This document shows positions 19,763-28,186 of a stretch of 64,000 nucleotides of DNA, in pieces (position 1 is the first letter of the stretch; every line of letters begins with the position of its first letter). This DNA comes from Rhizobium rhododendri (GTDB lineage: Bacteria > Pseudomonadota > Alphaproteobacteria > Rhizobiales > Rhizobiaceae), in contig NZ_CP117267.1 of assembly GCF_007000325.2 (NCBI RefSeq), positions 1,054,001-1,118,000 of the forward strand, given 5' to 3'. The translations under genes were made by a program, and so were the position numbers. The notes under the pieces are model-generated. The model was not told the origin of the DNA. It saw only the letters and a list, made by a program, of their open reading frames with translations, and made no database searches.

Positions 19763-21199
19763 CTAGTCAATCATCGGAAGTGGCCACTTCTGACCCCGGC
19801 CGAACCTGGAGGCGGGCGTATCTCCGCAATCAATGCAGGCCTTGTCTGATCGCGGCGAAACGAAGCGGAGACGTCGATCCAGAGGTCGACCTTGAACCGT
19901 ACCTTGGAAAGCGTCGTCGGCCGTCAGACCCGTCATATAGAACAGGAAGTCGTTGGCCGCTTGCGAGGCGCTGACGCTATTTAGCGTAACGACACTAGGC
20001 GCCGGCGCATCATCCTTGTCGAGATAGCGTTCACGCTTGCGCATCGCATCCGGCTTGCTTTCCTCGTTAAGCTTGCGGGCGTCGATCGCCTGGTTGCAGA
20101 CAAGGCACCCGCAGGTGGGCGTCACCAATCTCGCCGCGGTATGTACGTTCGCGACAGTGCCAGAAGCGCCTTCCGCTTGAATACGGCTTCCGAGTTGCAC
20201 TCCTGGAATAAGATACTGGTGGACCAAGCTATTGAAGAGCAGGCGGGCACGATGGCCGTCAGCCGCCAGGAAGATATAATCGCAAGTCTTCAGCGCTTCG
20301 ACAACCTCGCGCGTTTCCATCGAGGTGAAATATCGCTCGATCCGCGCATGAGGGTTTGCCCTACGGATGACACGGCTCGAGAGATCGATCTTCCGCGTGG
20401 ACAGCGCCGCACCAAGCCGGCGCATCCATCCTGGTCGTCCCTTGGCCGTCAACCACGACATGGCATCGAAGCCAGTTGCATCGACGAGCCGGGGGACGTT
20501 ACTGATCTGGACGCGATCGGGATCAACGAGAACGAAGGAACCCACGCCCAGACGGCCGAGAAGTTCCGAAAGTAACGAGCCGACGCCGCCAAGACCGATG
20601 ATGGCTACGCGGCTAGACGATAGGATGGCTTGGCCACGCTCACCGAAGATTCTAACCTGGCGATCGTAGCGCTGGCGCAAGACGGGATCGACGATCTTCG
20701 GGGCTGGCTTAAGCTCCTTCCGGCTCGGGCCGATCACCACAAGCCGACTGACGGCGAGACGCCTACCGCCAGGAAGCCATATGTCGCCCGCGACGGCGTT
20801 TTCCGCGAAGACGAGTGATCCGACAGGCATGCCTTCGACAAGATCGAGAAGAGCAGGAAAGCCGCGCTCGTGGGACTCAAGGTCGACGTCGGAAAACGAG
20901 ACACGCTCTCCAGGTCCATGATTATGGACAGCGAGATAGACGAGCTTCTCGTCGCGGCAATGACGCGCCTGCTTCGCGATGAAGGGTGCGAGCAGCTTCC
21001 GGTATCCACGGTCGCCGGGCACCCAGTCCGTTCCCTCCTTGGCGAGTATGACGTCGCGGACCGTCAGTATCGGCCCCACGGGGGTCTCGATCAGTCCCGC
21101 ACGCAAGACCGCACCGTGCTCGTCGCCGTCACCGGGGAAAAGGTGGGCGTATAGCGTCTTGTACATCTCTGCCGCCATGCGCAGTTCGCAATGGCTCAT
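19763..21199 (-). CDS. JAB (MPN) peptidase - E1/ThiF-like activating enzyme fusion
   Basis: The 478-residue protein starts at the ATG that overlaps the E2-like stop (ATGA); an ATG 15 bp upstream is possible. The N-terminal JAB domain has Glu27 (DEHGAV) and HNH...S..D (H92, H94, D104 in VHNHGPGERVSFSD), the JAMM zinc set that cleaves ubiquitin-like tails. The E1 domain starts near RYDRQVRIFG (177-186) and has the nucleotide loop GLGGVGS (202-208) and acidic VDPDRVQISNVPR. Four cysteines (CLVC and CIDC) probably bind zinc, as in ThiF/MoeB. It would adenylate the C-terminus of the neighbouring ubiquitin-like protein and also process or remove it. This JAB-E1 fusion is known from bacterial ubiquitin-like operons. 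Confidence 0.87.
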   Translation of the reverse strand: MSHCELRMAAEMYKTLYAHLFPGDGDEHGAVLRAGLIETPVGPILTVRDVILAKEGTDWVPGDRGYRKLLAPFIAKQARHCRDEKLVYLAVHNHGPGERVSFSDVDLESHERGFPALLDLVEGMPVGSLVFAENAVAGDIWLPGGRRLAVSRLVVIGPSRKELKPAPKIVDPVLRQRYDRQVRIFGERGQAILSSSRVAIIGLGGVGSLLSELLGRLGVGSFVLVDPDRVQISNVPRLVDATGFDAMSWLTAKGRPGWMRRLGAALSTRKIDLSSRVIRRANPHARIERYFTSMETREVVEALKTCDYIFLAADGHRARLLFNSLVHQYLIPGVQLGSRIQAEGASGTVANVHTAARLVTPTCGCLVCNQAIDARKLNEESKPDAMRKRERYLDKDDAPAPSVVTLNSVSASQAANDFLFYMTGLTADDAFQGTVQGRPLDRRLRFVSPRSDKACIDCGDTPASRFGRGQKWPLPMID

Positions 21200-21618
21200 T
21201 GTTCCAGCATCCATTTTAGCACCTTGATCAATTTGGAGAGTGGGGTTTCGAATGCGAACGATGCCTGGCTGCGCTGGCGTCTCGACACCATCACCGCTGG
21301 CCGGGTATCGGTTGTGGAGTTGTCGGCGGGAAACACTTGTCCCGTCGAATGCAACGGCGGGCATTTTAACGCCGCGCCGTCTATCCGCGACAAGTCGTGT
21401 CTGACGTAGAACGGATAGGTATCGTCGTACGGGCATGCGTCCGACAGGTGGAACCCGACCCACGTGATCGCCTGATTGTAAGGCGGACCGAGAGGCACGT
21501 CCTCGATGACGACGTGCGCCCCGCCGGTTGCCGTAACCCGGGCCGTGACGGCAAGACCCGGGAAATGGTTGCGGATCGCAGCCAATGTGGTCACGACCCC
21601 GGACTTGAGCTCAGGCAT
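21196..21618 (-). CDS. E2-like protein (prokaryotic E2 family E type)
   Basis: The 140-residue protein lies between the ubiquitin-like and E1 genes. Its sequence has the pattern I associate with prokaryotic E2 family E: TYPFYVRHDLSRIDG (67-81), a basic VSRRQRS block (111-117) and an amphipathic C-terminal helix (PLSKLIKVLKWMLE). Two cysteines, C62 and C86 (LKCPP), are candidates for a thioester residue, but I cannot say which, if either, is catalytic. Gene order Ubl - E2 - E1/JAB, with spacings of 1 bp and a 4-nt overlap, supports the assignment strongly. Confidence 0.75.
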   Translation of the reverse strand: MPELKSGVVTTLAAIRNHFPGLAVTARVTATGGAHVVIEDVPLGPPYNQAITWVGFHLSDACPYDDTYPFYVRHDLSRIDGAALKCPPLHSTGQVFPADNSTTDTRPAVMVSRRQRSQASFAFETPLSKLIKVLKWMLEQ

Positions 21619-21619
21619 C

Positions 21620-22312
21620 TCAGCTATCCTCGTGATGGTCTACAGCGGCGAAACGCTCGCCCCCGCGGATGAAGACGATGTCCGCGTCGCCGATGATCTT
21701 GGGGTCGCCGCCGCCGGCAGGCTCGACGTCGAGGACGAAGTCGACGCGGATATTCACCCCCTGCGCGATTGCGGCGACCTTAATGTCCATGCCGGAATGC
21801 CAACCGCGGGCAAGTTCGACCGGCTTCGTGTTCACGGTCACCATGACCTTTGGGCGGTGTACGATACGCACGCGTTCGGTGCCCTTGTGGCCGAGGTCGA
21901 TATCGGTTCCGTCGTCGACGAACTCGTCGGGGCCATCATCCCGCTCGAGCTTAAATACCTGGTCCGCTTCGATTTCGCAGATGCCCCGCAACTCGGCTTC
22001 GTTGATGGCAGGCAGCCCCCAGTCGAAGCCGCGGGTATCCACCGTGAAGCGGAAGGCGCGATCGGATAGAAAGGCGCGGAAGACCTCGACGCCCTTCTCT
22101 CCGAGATCGGTCTTGCGCTCGAGGTCGAGCGCGAAGGTACGGCGATCCGCGATACGGATCAGCTGATGTTCGTCCGCTGGACGATGGTTCGAGATATTGA
22201 GTATTTCGCGGCTGTCGATCTCCTTGTCCGAGGACGTGAAGTCGAGCATGTTGACGATGAAACGGAACGTCTTGCGAGCGTCCGCGGAGTCTTTGACTAA
22301 TACTGTATCCAT
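21620..22312 (-). CDS. Triple ubiquitin-like (multiubiquitin) protein
   Basis: The 230-residue protein reads as three consecutive beta-grasp units, at about 15-80, 86-150 and 156-219. Units 1 and 2 each end in the matching motif DLGEKG / DLGHKG followed by a hydrophobic strand, and unit 3 ends in IVFIRGG. This matches the multiubiquitin family of bacterial ubiquitin-like operons. Residues 216-218 are RGG followed by a 12-residue tail, so cutting by the JAB domain could expose a diglycine end like mature ubiquitin. It starts 96 bp after the helicase stop, so it may have its own promoter or be part of the longer operon. Confidence 0.82.
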   Translation of the reverse strand: MDTVLVKDSADARKTFRFIVNMLDFTSSDKEIDSREILNISNHRPADEHQLIRIADRRTFALDLERKTDLGEKGVEVFRAFLSDRAFRFTVDTRGFDWGLPAINEAELRGICEIEADQVFKLERDDGPDEFVDDGTDIDLGHKGTERVRIVHRPKVMVTVNTKPVELARGWHSGMDIKVAAIAQGVNIRVDFVLDVEPAGGGDPKIIGDADIVFIRGGERFAAVDHHEDS

Positions 22313-22408
22313 TGTTTTTTGACCCTATGGAGCTCGGCAACATGCCGGGCTTTCACAAGGTCAATCGAAGGGGTATGTGAAAAGAGGAACCCCTGCCGTA
22401 AACTTTTT

Positions 22409-25400
22409 TTAAGGACGTGCCTGGGGAGCTGGACAGATGAAGAAGTGCCTGCAGCGGGGACACAGGAAGTCACTTTTCTCGGCCGGAAAGAGGCCGTCTT
22501 CGATGGACCGGACGGCGTCTTGCGCCGTCGCGATACGGTTCGCGCGCTTGGCCGCCGTCTGTTCGATTTTTCCTGCGCTTCCGTCCATCACGTGGAATGT
22601 CTCGAACGAGAAGCCATGGCCGAAAGTGATGCGTGCCGCCTCCAGCAGAAGCGTGTGCGCGATCTTGTCCTGTTCCGTCGTGGAGCGTTTGCCTGACCGG
22701 ACGGTCAAGAACTCGCGCGAGCCCGCGTCTCCTCTGACGAAGTCCGGAGCGATGGCGATATGACGGTTTGCCAACACGAGACCGAACGGCGTGGCCTTCG
22801 AGACAGAGGCAAGAACGGGAAGTAGATTGCCAATCATCCTGTCGACAAGAGCTCGGTACGGTGCCTCGAACGGATGACCGACGAGTTTAGTCGAATTCCA
22901 GGCGCTTTCGAAGACACCGCGCATGGCATCGACGGTCAACGGAATGTCGGCGACGCGGACAGCTTCCACCACCGCGAGAATACATCCGTGGGCTTGCAGG
23001 TAGGCGGACCTGTCGGTCGAGCCGCCGAGCTTGGCGATCTTGTCATAAAAGAAGCGCCTGCCGCATTGTTCGAAAGACTCAACGTCTGCGGCACTCAACC
23101 CCTTGGGAAAGCCGAAGTCGATGACCGGCTCCAACGTCGGAGTCGGGAAGAGACGGGCGATCGGCGCGGCTTGCCGGCCGCTCCGGATCGATAGTGCCTC
23201 GACGAATATCGAAGGATTTGAATTTTTGCCTCCCGAACTGGCGGGTCGATAGAGCTTGAGGTGTGTCTTCGCGCGCGACATGGCCACGAAAAACAGACAC
23301 TCCTCTTCGGCTTCGTGGGCATTCGCTTCTGGGTTTTCGGTGATCATGCCGCTAGGTGGCGGACATGCGTCGGGACGATTGGGTGCAGGAATAGACCCTC
23401 GCTTGAGCCTGGGCAGATGCACGGCCTCGAATTCAAGCCCTTTGCTCGCGTGGATCGTCAGCAACTGGACGCCGTCCACGTCTTGCATTTCGTCGGGCAG
23501 ACGTCGCAGCTCGCGATCGTCGGATAGCAGCACGAGATGCCTGACACGTTCGAGGCCGCGGACGATTGGCAGCTTGCCGCCTACGAGCGGCATGGTCCTG
23601 AGGGCTTCGATCAGCTGGCGGACCGCAACGCGGCGAAGATCGTCGGACGGATTCTGGCCCGAGAGAACCGTCCTGACGTATTCGCTTCGATCGAAGAGGT
23701 ATTCCATCAACGCCAGCCAAGGCGTCGTGCCGCGTTCGAAACCGTCCAAATGGCTGGCCAGAAGGGCAAGGCGACGGACGGTGTCTGCGGTAACGCCAAC
23801 AAGCGTCGACACCTGGTCAAGGATCGCCTTCACCGTTATCTGGCGAGACCTAGCCTCCTGAATAACCAACGACAGCTCGAGCGGCGCGACGGCATATTCG
23901 GGGAAGGTGCCCACCCTGAACAGGGTCGAGCCGTCATGGACGATCAGCGACAGCAGTGACAACATGTCACGCACTTCGGGTCTCTCGAAAAGCGGCCCCA
24001 GATATAGCACGGGCACCCCGCGGGCCTCGAGCTCCGCTGCCATCTCGGCAAGTATGCCATTGGTGCGGGCGATCACGGCCTGGTTTCTGAGGGAAACACC
24101 ACCCTGTTCGAGCTCGCGGATATTTCCAGCGAGCACGTCGATCTCCTCCTGGGGATCGGTTCCGACAAATATCTCCGGCGTTCCGCAGACTTCGGTTCGC
24201 TTAACGCTTATGTCGAGTGGAAGGGAGTAAGAAGACACGATCATCCCATTTCCGAAAGCTTTGAACTGGGAAAGGATCGGGTCGGTGGATCGGTAGTTTA
24301 CTTTCAGTTGTCCTAGCTTGCCGCTAGGATAGTCCCTCCGAAAGCGCGCCATGTTGCGGCTGGATGCCCCGCGAAACCTGTAGATCGACTGTCTGGCGTC
24401 TCCGACGACCCAGAGGCGGTTTCCGTCGCCGACGATGCCTTTCACCAACATGGCGCTTGCGCGGTTGATATCCTGGTATTCGTCGACGTGAACCCACTTG
24501 TACTTGTCCGAGAGCTGACGGCGAAAATCTTCGTCAGTTCTCATCCTGACAGCGGGAAGTCGGATAAGATCGCCGTAGTCTACCGCCTGCATCGAATCGA
24601 GTGTCGCCTGGTAGTGCTTGTAGACAAGGGCGACTTCGCAGCACTTCGTGGCCGCCTTGACGGCATCGGCATCGGCGCGATCCGCTTCGCGCATCATGTT
24701 TTCGGCAAGGACTTCGTATTCCTTCGGACCGAGAAGTTCGTCCTTCGCCCTCGATATCGAGCGCAGGATATCCCTCAGAGCCGATGCCGGGTCGAACAGG
24801 TTCTGCATGTGGACGATCGGCAGGGCCGGAAGCGTGTCTTCCAGCAGGTTTATGGCCTCACTCGTGTCGACCAACTTCGGATCAGGGGGAAGATTGAACC
24901 GTGCGTGGTGTTTGCGCAGGAGTTCAAGGCCGAATGAGTGAAACGTTCCGCTCCAGATGTTGACCGCACCAGCCCCTACGGCACGCTCGACCCGCTCGCC
25001 AAGCTCCTCGGCCGCCTTGTTCGAAAATGTCAGCGCGAGTATGTCGTCGGCCTTGGCGTGTTCCTGCGCAAGCAGCCATACGACGCGCTCGACCATCGTT
25101 TTGGTTTTCCCGGTTCCGGGTCCGGCCTCGAGAAGAAACGGCGATCCAAGGTGATGGGCCGCCTTTTCCTGGGAGGGATCAAGCGGTTCCGGAGGTCGGG
25201 GCGCTTTCGGTCGCTTCTCAATAGCTTCCGGCAGCAACAGGGAGTCCGCCAGCTGTTGATAGACCGTCTCCAGTCTTATCCCGAGGCTCGTGGCGATTTC
25301 CCTGGCGCGTTTCCCTTCATGGAAAAGTCGTCTCGCAAGCACCCGTGGCAGGAGGAACTCGCGCGCGAAGGCATTAGCTTGGGCCTCGCGTCGTTCCTTT

Positions 25401-25756
25401 TTGCTATAAGCTTCGACACGCTGCAACGGATCACCGGCGCCTGGCGCGTTGTAGCCGCGCTCGATCTTGATCTCGGCCTCGAGATGGATCACGAAATGCG
25501 CGATCTCGTGGGCGATCACCTCGGCCTCGAAGTCCCGGTCGAGATCGTTAGCCACGTAGATCGCCAGATAGCGACGCTTGAGGACGCCGACACCGCCCAT
25601 GAGGTTGGTATTGCTTGGTCCTACCTTCTCGACCGTCAGATTTTGGTCGTCGAGCCCGAGCTGTATGACCTCGCTTGCGGCGAGCTGCTTAAGCCCCGGG
25701 TCGATCTTACGTCTTAAATCGTTCGCGGCGCGTCGGACGGAATTGATATTCTCCAT
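22409..25756 (-). CDS. ImmA/IrrE metallopeptidase - UvrD/Rep helicase - RecB/Cas4-like nuclease fusion
   Basis: The 1115-residue protein combines three parts. Residues 1-180 are an ImmA/IrrE-type zinc peptidase with HEIAH (83-87) and a following acidic region ERREAQANAFAREFLLP. Residues about 193-880 are a superfamily 1A helicase: Walker A AGPGTGKT (211-218), WVHVDEYQD, VVGDARQSIYRFRG, LLTIHASKGLEFE and VAMSRAKTHL. The end resembles AddB/Cas4 nucleases: CGRRFFYDKI early and CPRCRHFFIC at the terminus, an iron-sulphur cysteine set. However, the expected D-x-K is replaced around LTVRSGKRS, so the nuclease may be inactive. It is 4 bp from the upstream gene and sits in the same operon as the ubiquitin-like genes. 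Confidence 0.87.
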   Translation of the reverse strand: MENINSVRRAANDLRRKIDPGLKQLAASEVIQLGLDDQNLTVEKVGPSNTNLMGGVGVLKRRYLAIYVANDLDRDFEAEVIAHEIAHFVIHLEAEIKIERGYNAPGAGDPLQRVEAYSKKERREAQANAFAREFLLPRVLARRLFHEGKRAREIATSLGIRLETVYQQLADSLLLPEAIEKRPKAPRPPEPLDPSQEKAAHHLGSPFLLEAGPGTGKTKTMVERVVWLLAQEHAKADDILALTFSNKAAEELGERVERAVGAGAVNIWSGTFHSFGLELLRKHHARFNLPPDPKLVDTSEAINLLEDTLPALPIVHMQNLFDPASALRDILRSISRAKDELLGPKEYEVLAENMMREADRADADAVKAATKCCEVALVYKHYQATLDSMQAVDYGDLIRLPAVRMRTDEDFRRQLSDKYKWVHVDEYQDINRASAMLVKGIVGDGNRLWVVGDARQSIYRFRGASSRNMARFRRDYPSGKLGQLKVNYRSTDPILSQFKAFGNGMIVSSYSLPLDISVKRTEVCGTPEIFVGTDPQEEIDVLAGNIRELEQGGVSLRNQAVIARTNGILAEMAAELEARGVPVLYLGPLFERPEVRDMLSLLSLIVHDGSTLFRVGTFPEYAVAPLELSLVIQEARSRQITVKAILDQVSTLVGVTADTVRRLALLASHLDGFERGTTPWLALMEYLFDRSEYVRTVLSGQNPSDDLRRVAVRQLIEALRTMPLVGGKLPIVRGLERVRHLVLLSDDRELRRLPDEMQDVDGVQLLTIHASKGLEFEAVHLPRLKRGSIPAPNRPDACPPPSGMITENPEANAHEAEEECLFFVAMSRAKTHLKLYRPASSGGKNSNPSIFVEALSIRSGRQAAPIARLFPTPTLEPVIDFGFPKGLSAADVESFEQCGRRFFYDKIAKLGGSTDRSAYLQAHGCILAVVEAVRVADIPLTVDAMRGVFESAWNSTKLVGHPFEAPYRALVDRMIGNLLPVLASVSKATPFGLVLANRHIAIAPDFVRGDAGSREFLTVRSGKRSTTEQDKIAHTLLLEAARITFGHGFSFETFHVMDGSAGKIEQTAAKRANRIATAQDAVRSIEDGLFPAEKSDFLCPRCRHFFICPAPQARP

Positions 25757-25760
25757 GGCA

Positions 25761-26327
25761 TCATTCCGAGAGGTTTCGCCAATGGCGCTTCAAGTCGTTA
25801 GACAAGGATGAAGATGCGATAGCTTCTGAGAAGCTGACCTTGTCCCGCTTGACCGGGGCGTGGTCCGAACGGAAATCCGAAGCGAGCGTCATTTGATCCT
25901 GATCAAGGAACCGAAGTAGTTTCCGGATGGTAGTCTTGGCCTCCCCAGCAAGCTTACGAACCAAGAGAAGGGGTATAGTTGACGCCCGGATCGCCCTTTC
26001 CTCCAATGCCGTCATCAGCGAAAGGGAAAGGTCGCAACGCTGCGCTATCCCTTTCAGTTCGGCCGGAGACAGGTGTTCGAAAGGATTGGCAATCTCGTCC
26101 GCGTCTTTAGTCGTCCACAAATGGCCAATGTCGGGGACATAATCATTGTCATGGCGCGGACTATCGCGGCCGTCGTCCGCCGTGAGCCAGTCTTCGTAGA
26201 AGCGCAGGATTTCCTCGCGATATTCCGGATGGAGTTCTGCCATGGCCACGATATCGTCATCGACCAAGTCCTCCTTGTCCATCAGGGCGATCAGGATGTC
26301 TTCCAGTGGCTGCGATTTATCGCTCAT
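25761..26327 (-). CDS. Helical partner protein between sigma-like and ImmA-helicase genes
   Basis: The 188-residue protein is acidic at the N-terminus (MAELHPEYREEILRFYEDWL) and has a central HTH-like segment NPFEHLSPAELKGIAQRC followed by SLMTALEERAIRASTIPLLL and RKLAGEAKTTIRKLLRFL. Similar proteins often pair with sigma-factor-like genes and ImmA peptidases, which suggests an anti-sigma or repressor that the peptidase could cleave. That role is inferred. The gene is 2 bp after the sigma-like gene and 4 bp before the helicase gene, so the three are one transcription unit. Confidence 0.7.
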   Translation of the reverse strand: MSDKSQPLEDILIALMDKEDLVDDDIVAMAELHPEYREEILRFYEDWLTADDGRDSPRHDNDYVPDIGHLWTTKDADEIANPFEHLSPAELKGIAQRCDLSLSLMTALEERAIRASTIPLLLVRKLAGEAKTTIRKLLRFLDQDQMTLASDFRSDHAPVKRDKVSFSEAIASSSLSNDLKRHWRNLSE

Positions 26328-26329
26328 GT

Positions 26330-27088
26330 CTATTCCTCGTCTCCCGAGGCTCTTTTCCGGGCGTTTGCCAAAAGCTCACCTATCCTTCGGGTGCTGACGT
26401 TGAGTTTTTTGGCGGCGGTCATCTCGTTCGGATCGTTCGATTTCTGCTGAAGGCCTTCTACGTGGACCGCATGGACAGCGGCTCGCTCTCGTTCTGTCAA
26501 CTTTGCCATCACGGCAGCCACGCGCGCCGCGGCTTCGGCGCGCGGCATTGAATGCCCAGCGTTTCTGTATCCAGCGGCATCGATCCAGTCCCGCGCTGAC
26601 CGCTCTCCCACTTCGAAGTCCGTTTCGTTACGTTCGACACTTTCGCGGCGGTTAAGCTTTCTGATTTCATCGACGCTCTTCCGGAATACGGATGTTCCGA
26701 ATAAGGCCTCGAGAACATCGGCTTTATTAGTACCGGAAAACACAAGCTCATGTAGCCAGTCGCTGACCTCCTGCGCCACGTCGTTAGCGTGTTGCTTCGA
26801 CAAACCCGAGGCCCGTCTGAACGCGATGCCTTTGGTTCGGCTCACAAGCTCGTTCCAGAGTTCGAAATACCAAGGTTCTTCGCGATTTGGTCGCAAGTTG
26901 CGCATTATATAGACCAGAGCGGCGCTCGATACCGTCGTCTTCGCTTTGGCGAGCCCGCCACGAGGTTTGCGGAGCAGCTCCCTAAGCTCATCGACCAACT
27001 CGGCCGGCCTGTATAGCAGTGTCCCATCGTCTTGCGCCAAGGTCAGTGGTTGTAAATCAGGATCGTCTTGATAGCCGTCGCTTGTCAT
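26330..27088 (-). CDS. ECF-sigma-like transcription factor
   Basis: The 252-residue protein has a region 2-like segment (about 75-118: FELWNELVSRTKGIAFRRAS, then DVAQEVSDWLHELVF) and a region 4-like C-terminus (about 200-248: LTERERAAVHAVHVEGL ... MTAAKKLNVSTRRIGELLAN) with a recognition helix. It therefore resembles an extracytoplasmic-function sigma factor or a diverged relative with an N-terminal extension of about 60 residues. It is the first gene of the six-gene minus-strand operon and probably controls it. A palindrome lies about 46-66 bp upstream of its start. Confidence 0.7.
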   Translation of the reverse strand: MTSDGYQDDPDLQPLTLAQDDGTLLYRPAELVDELRELLRKPRGGLAKAKTTVSSAALVYIMRNLRPNREEPWYFELWNELVSRTKGIAFRRASGLSKQHANDVAQEVSDWLHELVFSGTNKADVLEALFGTSVFRKSVDEIRKLNRRESVERNETDFEVGERSARDWIDAAGYRNAGHSMPRAEAAARVAAVMAKLTERERAAVHAVHVEGLQQKSNDPNEMTAAKKLNVSTRRIGELLANARKRASGDEE

Positions 27089-28186
27089 TCAACATTCACT
27101 CATCGTTCGGCGGAGAGGAAAGCGGAACCCCATCCGATTCAAAAATCGAATCGGTAGCAGGTTTGGCGAGAGTAGTCTGATTCTTCTCGCTCGGCGATTG
27201 TGTCGCTGTAGCTTTGCACAGGTCCTTCGCCTTACATTGTAAGAGGTCGCAGTTTGGTTTTGAGGTCGATTATTGGTGCCAGCGCCCGCATGGCTCCGAT
27301 TTCGCTTTCTAACCGGAAACCTGTCAAACACATCTTTCAGGCCCAGGGGGAACGGCTTTCGAAGGTATCTTTGGTCGCGAGAACAAGCTGTCGACGGCGC
27401 GATTGGAAAGGCGAGGACATCACGATACCTGTGTACCTACAAAAGGGAGTTCCTCGATCTGGGAAGCCCGATCGAGCTGGAGGGCTACTGGCAGCCCTGC
27501 GACGTGGGGAGCGAGGGATATGGACCCTCGGCGTATTGACGGGTGTCGCCATCGGTGTCGGGATTGCGAACAGCGAGCTCTGGCGGCGCAACGCATTTAA
27601 CTTTCGAATATCTCAGTCCTGATATCACCGAGTGCGTGCCACGATAGGACTACTCAAGTTCAGTTTTCGGACCAACCGGAGCGTCAACGCGTTGCGAAGC
27701 GGGAGAGGTGGCCCAACCGTCAATTCTTCCAAAAGACGCCCGCGCAGCCCTCAGAAGCCATGCGCAAGCGTTGGATTGAAGATCACCGCGAACGCCATGA
27801 CTTGCCCCCGAAAGATTGGAATGCTGACGCGGCGCAGACCTTGAAAGCCAAAGCCGCACGCGTACAGCCCATGCAGGTTTTTGCGAAGACTGCAACGCCA
27901 CGCAGGACAAGGCCCGCGAAATCGTGCCCTTGCCCGACCGGAGCCAAGACAGGAACTTTGAACGATGAAAGCCCCCCTGCCGCATAGCCTTACTCGCTTG
28001 CTCAATGGTGCGGCGTTGATTCCGTTGCCTGTCGAAATCATGGTTTTGAACATCCCCACGGAATCTCCCGAGGCTAAGACACGATGGAAAAACGCCCGAT
28101 CCGACGAGCGCCGCACCGCACGTGATGCCCGAACGGATTTCAGTGGCGCGGAGTATGATCTGCCGTTTTGACAGGGGACTTGTTGG
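27089..28186. other. 1.1-kb region with decayed coding traces
   Basis: No complete gene is convincing. The left end should contain the promoter of the six-gene operon. On the plus strand, 27750-27890 reads a protein-like stretch (MRKRWIEDHRERHDLPPKDW, then NADAAQTLKAKAARVQPM) with no matching start or end, and a neighbouring frame is also partly protein-like, as expected from a frameshifted remnant. I cannot identify the parent gene. Confidence 0.4.
27134..27154. promoter_or_regulatory. Palindrome upstream of the sigma-like operon
   Basis: CCGATTC (27134-27140) and GAATCGG (27148-27154) form a perfect 7-bp inverted repeat with a 7-bp spacer. It lies 46-66 bp before the first start codon of the minus-strand operon, a typical operator position. 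Confidence 0.4.

Noticed and set aside
24938..25717. 259-codon plus-strand frame opposite the ImmA-UvrD gene
   Set aside because: It is antisense to the conserved peptidase and helicase motifs and its translation has no recognisable pattern.
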